Made by a program: the position numbers and the translations under genes
Source: Spirochaeta sp.
Lineage (GTDB): Bacteria > Spirochaetota > Spirochaetia > UBA9216
Direction of reading: 5' to 3'
DNA length: 8,421 bases
Assembly (NCBI GenBank): GCA_003454605.1
Contig: DMKD01000299.1
Span: 1 to 8,421, forward strand
Shown here: in pieces, positions 5,844 through 8,421 of the stretch
Layout: every line of letters begins with the position of its first letter
Numbering within the stretch: the first letter of the stretch is position 1
Notes under the pieces: generated by a model
What the model saw: only the letters and a program-made list of their open reading frames with translations
What the model was told of the DNA's origin: nothing
Database searches by the model: none

Positions 5844-7019
5844 ATGAAGAAACGAATACTGACAATTTCAATACTTATAATATTCAGCCTGAGTGCTGTT
5901 CCTGTTTTCAGCGATGAACTCGCTGCAGTATGGTCAAGGATCTATAATACGACCCCTCAGCTGGAGGCGAAAATATCGGTTATGCAGAATATCATAGATC
6001 TTCATGATCGCGAGATGGAGCCGGTGATAACTGATGCCCTTAAGGATATTGTATATTCACTCGATCGATCCCGAAGCTTTAATGAAAGACAGCAGTATGA
6101 TGACCTGGCAAGGATGATGATCCGTGAACTAGGCAGCCTGAAAGCTGTTGATGCGGCGCCTGAGATGTACAAAGTAATGCAGACGACTGAAGATGAATTC
6201 CTCAGGGCCGTTGCTATTGTTGGTCTCGGAACTGCGGGCGCACGGGATTATGTTGATGAAATCGCTGAATATCTTCAGTATATAAATTCTGATATTGTCA
6301 AAATTGAAAATAATGAGCAGAGGAAGTCGGTGATTGATGCCTGTATCCTTGCACTTGAGAGACTGAAGCATCCAGCCGGCTTTGAACCGGTATTTTTCGC
6401 CTCAATAGGGCGATATGCTCGTGAGAGCGTGAAAAAGGCTGAGAGAGCGCTGAAGAATATGGTGGCAGATCCCACCGATTTGGTTATAGATATAATTAAA
6501 GCAGACAATACCTTCGAAATCCGCCTGGCAGCCCTCGGAGTGGAAGAGCGCAGCAGTGCCTCTCCTGAGCGTCAGACAGAGGCTGCATCAGCAGCAATAG
6601 AGGTCAGCCTTATCTATAATGCGGTAACTCCGACAGACAGAGAGTATCAGACCCGCACGAAGGTGAAATCATGTGAACTGATTCGTGATCTCGGTGTTGC
6701 AGATGAAAGCGCGGTCAAATGGCTCGGCATAATGCTGAACAGCAGCACGAATGTGAATGAACTCGTCATCTGTCTTCAGGCTTTGGGCACTTATTCCAGT
6801 GATGCTGCAGCGGATGTTTTAGCAATCTATCTTGCCTACCACTCTGACAGAAGGGTATCAGGGATGCAGTATAAGGATGAGCGCGCAATACGGGAGTGTA
6901 TAAACGCACTTGCTGCCAGCGGGAATCCCCGTGGGAAGAATGCTTTGATGATGGTGGAATACTCCAACTGGAGCAGTCAGACTATCAGAATGGCAAAAAA
7001 TGCGTTGAAAGACCTCTAG
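5844..7019 (+). CDS. Exported HEAT-repeat protein B, function unknown
   Basis: 391 residues. The signal peptide (MKKR, core about 5-19) ends at VFS-D (after residue 23) with no lipobox, so a periplasmic location is inferred. The rest is helical with HEAT-like units at about 85-108 (MMIRELGSLKAVDAAPEM), 116-140 (AVAIVGLGTAGARDYVDEIAEYL), 163-183, 190-206, 272-296, 305-331 (LQALGTYSSDAAADVLAIYL) and 346-372 (CINALAASGNPRGKNALMMV), ending MAKNALKDL. It matches HEAT protein A segment by segment, for example VMQNIIDLHDREMEP against VLQDSIEYKDADMSP near residues 46-62, and the C-terminal ALKDL against ALKNL. No catalytic motif is seen. The start is supported by AGGGGG (5833-5838), 5 nt upstream and overlapping the stop of the lipoprotein gene. 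It is followed by a strong terminator. It may form a scaffold with the lipoprotein, but this is inference from proximity. Confidence 0.85.
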   Translation: MKKRILTISILIIFSLSAVPVFSDELAAVWSRIYNTTPQLEAKISVMQNIIDLHDREMEPVITDALKDIVYSLDRSRSFNERQQYDDLARMMIRELGSLKAVDAAPEMYKVMQTTEDEFLRAVAIVGLGTAGARDYVDEIAEYLQYINSDIVKIENNEQRKSVIDACILALERLKHPAGFEPVFFASIGRYARESVKKAERALKNMVADPTDLVIDIIKADNTFEIRLAALGVEERSSASPERQTEAASAAIEVSLIYNAVTPTDREYQTRTKVKSCELIRDLGVADESAVKWLGIMLNSSTNVNELVICLQALGTYSSDAAADVLAIYLAYHSDRRVSGMQYKDERAIRECINALAASGNPRGKNALMMVEYSNWSSQTIRMAKNALKDL

Positions 7020-7025
7020 CAGACA

Positions 7026-7040
7026 GCTGCACTTTGCAGC
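7026..7040 (+). other. Perfect stem-loop just after HEAT gene B
   Basis: GCTGCA and TGCAGC (6 bp) enclose a 3-nt loop, 6 nt after the HEAT B stop codon. No T-run follows, so it is not an intrinsic terminator by itself; it could protect the 3' end of the transcript. Confidence 0.5.
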
Positions 7041-7047
7041 ACACTAT

Positions 7048-7088
7048 AAAAAAACTCAGCCTGAGATGTTCAAGCTGAGTTTTTTTTT
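7048..7088. terminator. Bidirectional intrinsic terminator between converging operons
   Basis: ACTCAGC (7054-7060) pairs with GCTGAGT (7074-7080) around a 13-nt loop. On the plus strand the stem runs into nine T (7080-7088); on the minus strand the complement gives seven T (from A at 7048-7054). The A/T arms can extend the stem. It sits 28 nt after HEAT gene B and 38 nt past the end of dapA on the opposite strand, where a shared terminator for converging genes is expected. Confidence 0.85.
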
Positions 7089-7092
7089 GAGT

Positions 7093-7113
7093 CGGCACAG
7101 ATTTCATGTGCCG
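7093..7113. other. Second stem-loop downstream of dapA
   Basis: CGGCACA and TGTGCCG (7 bp) enclose a 7-nt loop, 13 nt downstream of the dapA stop on the minus strand. On the plus strand a short GTTTTA follows; on the minus strand no T-run follows directly before the main terminator. It may be an auxiliary terminator or a 3'-end stabilising hairpin. Confidence 0.55.
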
Positions 7114-7126
7114 GTTTTATTGGTTC

Positions 7127-8005
7127 TTATAATATCCCGGTGGATTTCATTATTTCTTCGAATGCTTTTTTGTTTTCATCAGTCATTTCACAAAGAGGAA
7201 GTCGGTATACATCCTTCATCATTCCTTTTAGAAAACAGCCGTATTTTACCGGTACCGGATTGGTGTCCATGAAGAGCGCTTTGAGGAAGGGGAAAAGCTG
7301 GTAGTGCAGTTCTCTTGCTCTCTCAAAATTGCCTGCATTGGCAGTGCGTACAAGCTCTTCCATTTCGGCAGGTATGATATTACTTGCTACTGAAATAATT
7401 CCGCGTCCTCCGCAGGCTATCATCGGCAGACCTAGATTATCATCACCCGAAAGGATGGTGAAATCTTCAGGTTTTTTATGCGCGAGATCCATTACTTGCG
7501 GTATGCTTCCGCTGGCTTCTTTTACTGCAACAATATTAGGATGTGCAGCGAGTCTCAGCATTGTGCTGTTTTCAATATTTTTACCGCTCCGGCCCGGAAT
7601 ATTGTAAACAACTATCGGCATATCAACTGTCTCGGCGACAGCCATGAAGTGTCGGTAAAATCCCTCCTGTGAAGGTTTGTTGTAGTAGGGGGCTACCTGC
7701 AGGCTGTAGTCAGCTCCGGCTTCCTTTGCGTGTTTTGTCAGTTGGATTGCTTCACTAGTCGAATTCGAACCGGTTCCTGCAATGATTGGAACCCTTTTCG
7801 CTGTTTGCTCAATTACTGTTCTAATAACCTTATCGTGTTCCTCATGATCGAGAGTAGGGCTTTCGCCGGTTGTTCCCACCGGGACGAGACCTGAAATACC
7901 TTTTTCAATCTGGAAATCAACAAGATTCCGCAGGTTTTGTTCATCTACTGAACCATCTTTGTTGAACGGCGTAACCAATGCCGTAAATACACCTTCTAAT
8001 TTCAT
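7127..8005 (-). CDS. dapA: 4-hydroxy-tetrahydrodipicolinate synthase
   Basis: DapA condenses pyruvate with aspartate semialdehyde, the first committed step of the lysine/diaminopimelate pathway, in the cytoplasm. The 292-residue product has the same length as the E. coli enzyme. The active-site set is complete: GTTGES (44-49), PYYNKPSQEG (106-115, Tyr108), VVYNIPGRSG (132-141, catalytic Tyr134 and Arg139) and the Schiff-base lysine Lys162 in AVKEASG; the family motif NPVPVK is at 249-254. These features and the adjoining dapB separate it from other class I pyruvate lyases such as NanA. The start is fixed by AGGAGGAG (complement of 8013-8020), 7 nt before the ATG. Its ATG shares one base with the dapB stop (TAATG), indicating a coupled dapB-dapA operon. 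It is terminated at 7048-7088. Confidence 0.97.
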   Translation of the reverse strand: MKLEGVFTALVTPFNKDGSVDEQNLRNLVDFQIEKGISGLVPVGTTGESPTLDHEEHDKVIRTVIEQTAKRVPIIAGTGSNSTSEAIQLTKHAKEAGADYSLQVAPYYNKPSQEGFYRHFMAVAETVDMPIVVYNIPGRSGKNIENSTMLRLAAHPNIVAVKEASGSIPQVMDLAHKKPEDFTILSGDDNLGLPMIACGGRGIISVASNIIPAEMEELVRTANAGNFERARELHYQLFPFLKALFMDTNPVPVKYGCFLKGMMKDVYRLPLCEMTDENKKAFEEIMKSTGIL

Positions 8006-8421
8006 TAATTAACTCCTCCTAAAGACTCTGAGATAAAATCTTCAACCCTAAAGAAACCTTTTTTACCTTTAAGCCATTCAGCCGCGAGAACCGCACCGAG
8101 CGCAAATCCGCCGCGACTGCGGGCAGTATGCTTAATTTCGATGCTGTCTGCTGCTGAATCAAGTGTAACAGTATGGGTGCCTGGTATGGCTCCGCCCCGG
8201 ATAGAACCGACATGAAGTTCCCGTGGCTCGATTGCCCGGTCAAGTCTGTCAGTTACAATTTCCGATTTAAGATCCGAATTATTGATAATTTTTTCGGCTA
8301 TGGTCAAAGCAGTCCCTGAGGGCGAATCCTTTTTCAGCTTATGATGGTATTCATTGACCATGATATCGTATTGATCGGCGGAATTCATCAGGGCTGCGGC
8401 CTTCTCCGTCAGAATGAAAAG
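8005..8421 (-). CDS. dapB: 4-hydroxy-tetrahydrodipicolinate reductase, C-terminal part, cut by right edge
   Basis: DapB reduces the DapA product to tetrahydrodipicolinate with NADH or NADPH, in the cytoplasm. The frame is open to the right edge; the 138 visible residues are the C-terminal half (E. coli DapB is 273 residues), so an internal ATG at 8388 is not the true start. The substrate/catalytic signature is present: NEYHHKLKKDSPSGTA, with the catalytic His pair and the DSPSGTA loop. Before it lies LTEKAAALMNSADQYDI, the usual lead-in to this motif. Later come the strand HVGSIRGGAIPGTHTV and the C-terminal FALGAVLAAEWL helix followed by the end at GGVN. The NAD(P)-binding Rossmann half is outside the window. 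It overlaps the dapA start by one base (TAATG). Confidence 0.95.
   Translation of the reverse strand, partial: LFILTEKAAALMNSADQYDIMVNEYHHKLKKDSPSGTALTIAEKIINNSDLKSEIVTDRLDRAIEPRELHVGSIRGGAIPGTHTVTLDSAADSIEIKHTARSRGGFALGAVLAAEWLKGKKGFFRVEDFISESLGGVN
8013..8020 (-). promoter_or_regulatory. Strong ribosome binding site of dapA
   Basis: AGGAGGAG on the minus strand lies within the last codons of dapB, 7 nt upstream of the dapA ATG. It gives dapA its own strong initiation site in addition to coupling through the TAATG overlap. Confidence 0.8.

Noticed and set aside
7127..8005. N-acetylneuraminate lyase or another dapA-like aldolase
   Set aside because: The full DapA residue set and direct coupling to dapB make the lysine-pathway role much more likely.
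1..8421. CRISPR array, insertion sequence, prophage, tRNA or toxin-antitoxin system
   Set aside because: No spaced direct repeats, transposase or integrase motifs, terminal inverted repeats, cloverleaf sequence or toxin domain was seen; the YD-like lipoprotein has no toxin partner beside it.

Overview
The window reads as ordinary chromosome from a free-living or commensal spirochaete. The clues are a membrane-anchored PilZ protein, exported HEAT-repeat proteins, a lipoprotein with a loose ISS-C lipobox, and a mixed base composition (AT-rich intergenic stretches and lipoprotein gene, GC-rich comEC 5' part). The assignment is an inference from gene style; no rRNA or tRNA gene is present to anchor it. 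Seven genes are confident, including one cut by the right edge (dapB); an eighth, cut by the left edge, is probable.

Left part (1-4844): a probable gene fragment on the minus strand runs off the left edge. Divergent from it is a tightly packed plus-strand cluster: PilZ protein (247-1281), exported HEAT-repeat protein A (1291-2487), ComEC-type DNA-uptake channel (at least 2678-3997, with coding-like sequence starting near 2471-2498) and rsmA (3975-4844). The spacings are 9 nt, an overlap or near-overlap, and a 23-nt overlap, so this is probably one operon.

Middle part (4845-7019): a short AT-rich promoter-like gap, then a lipoprotein with YD-like repeats (4929-5834) and, 9 nt later, exported HEAT-repeat protein B (5844-7019). 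Protein B is a paralogue of protein A: same length class, same domain order and same C-terminal signature. The pair therefore brackets comEC, rsmA and the lipoprotein.

Right part (7020-8421): a gap rich in stem-loops, including a bidirectional terminator, separates the plus-strand genes from a converging minus-strand dapB-dapA pair of the lysine/diaminopimelate pathway. The two dap genes are joined by a TAATG stop/start overlap, and dapB is cut by the right edge.

The observations most worth following are: a run of ten G inside the PilZ gene, right after its membrane anchor, which looks like a slippage switch; an ATGA stop/restart site that the one-G-shorter allele would create at Met43; a comEC N-terminus that has no ATG, GTG or TTG start; and the duplicated exported HEAT-repeat proteins of unknown function. 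I see no mobile element, CRISPR array, RNA gene or defence system.
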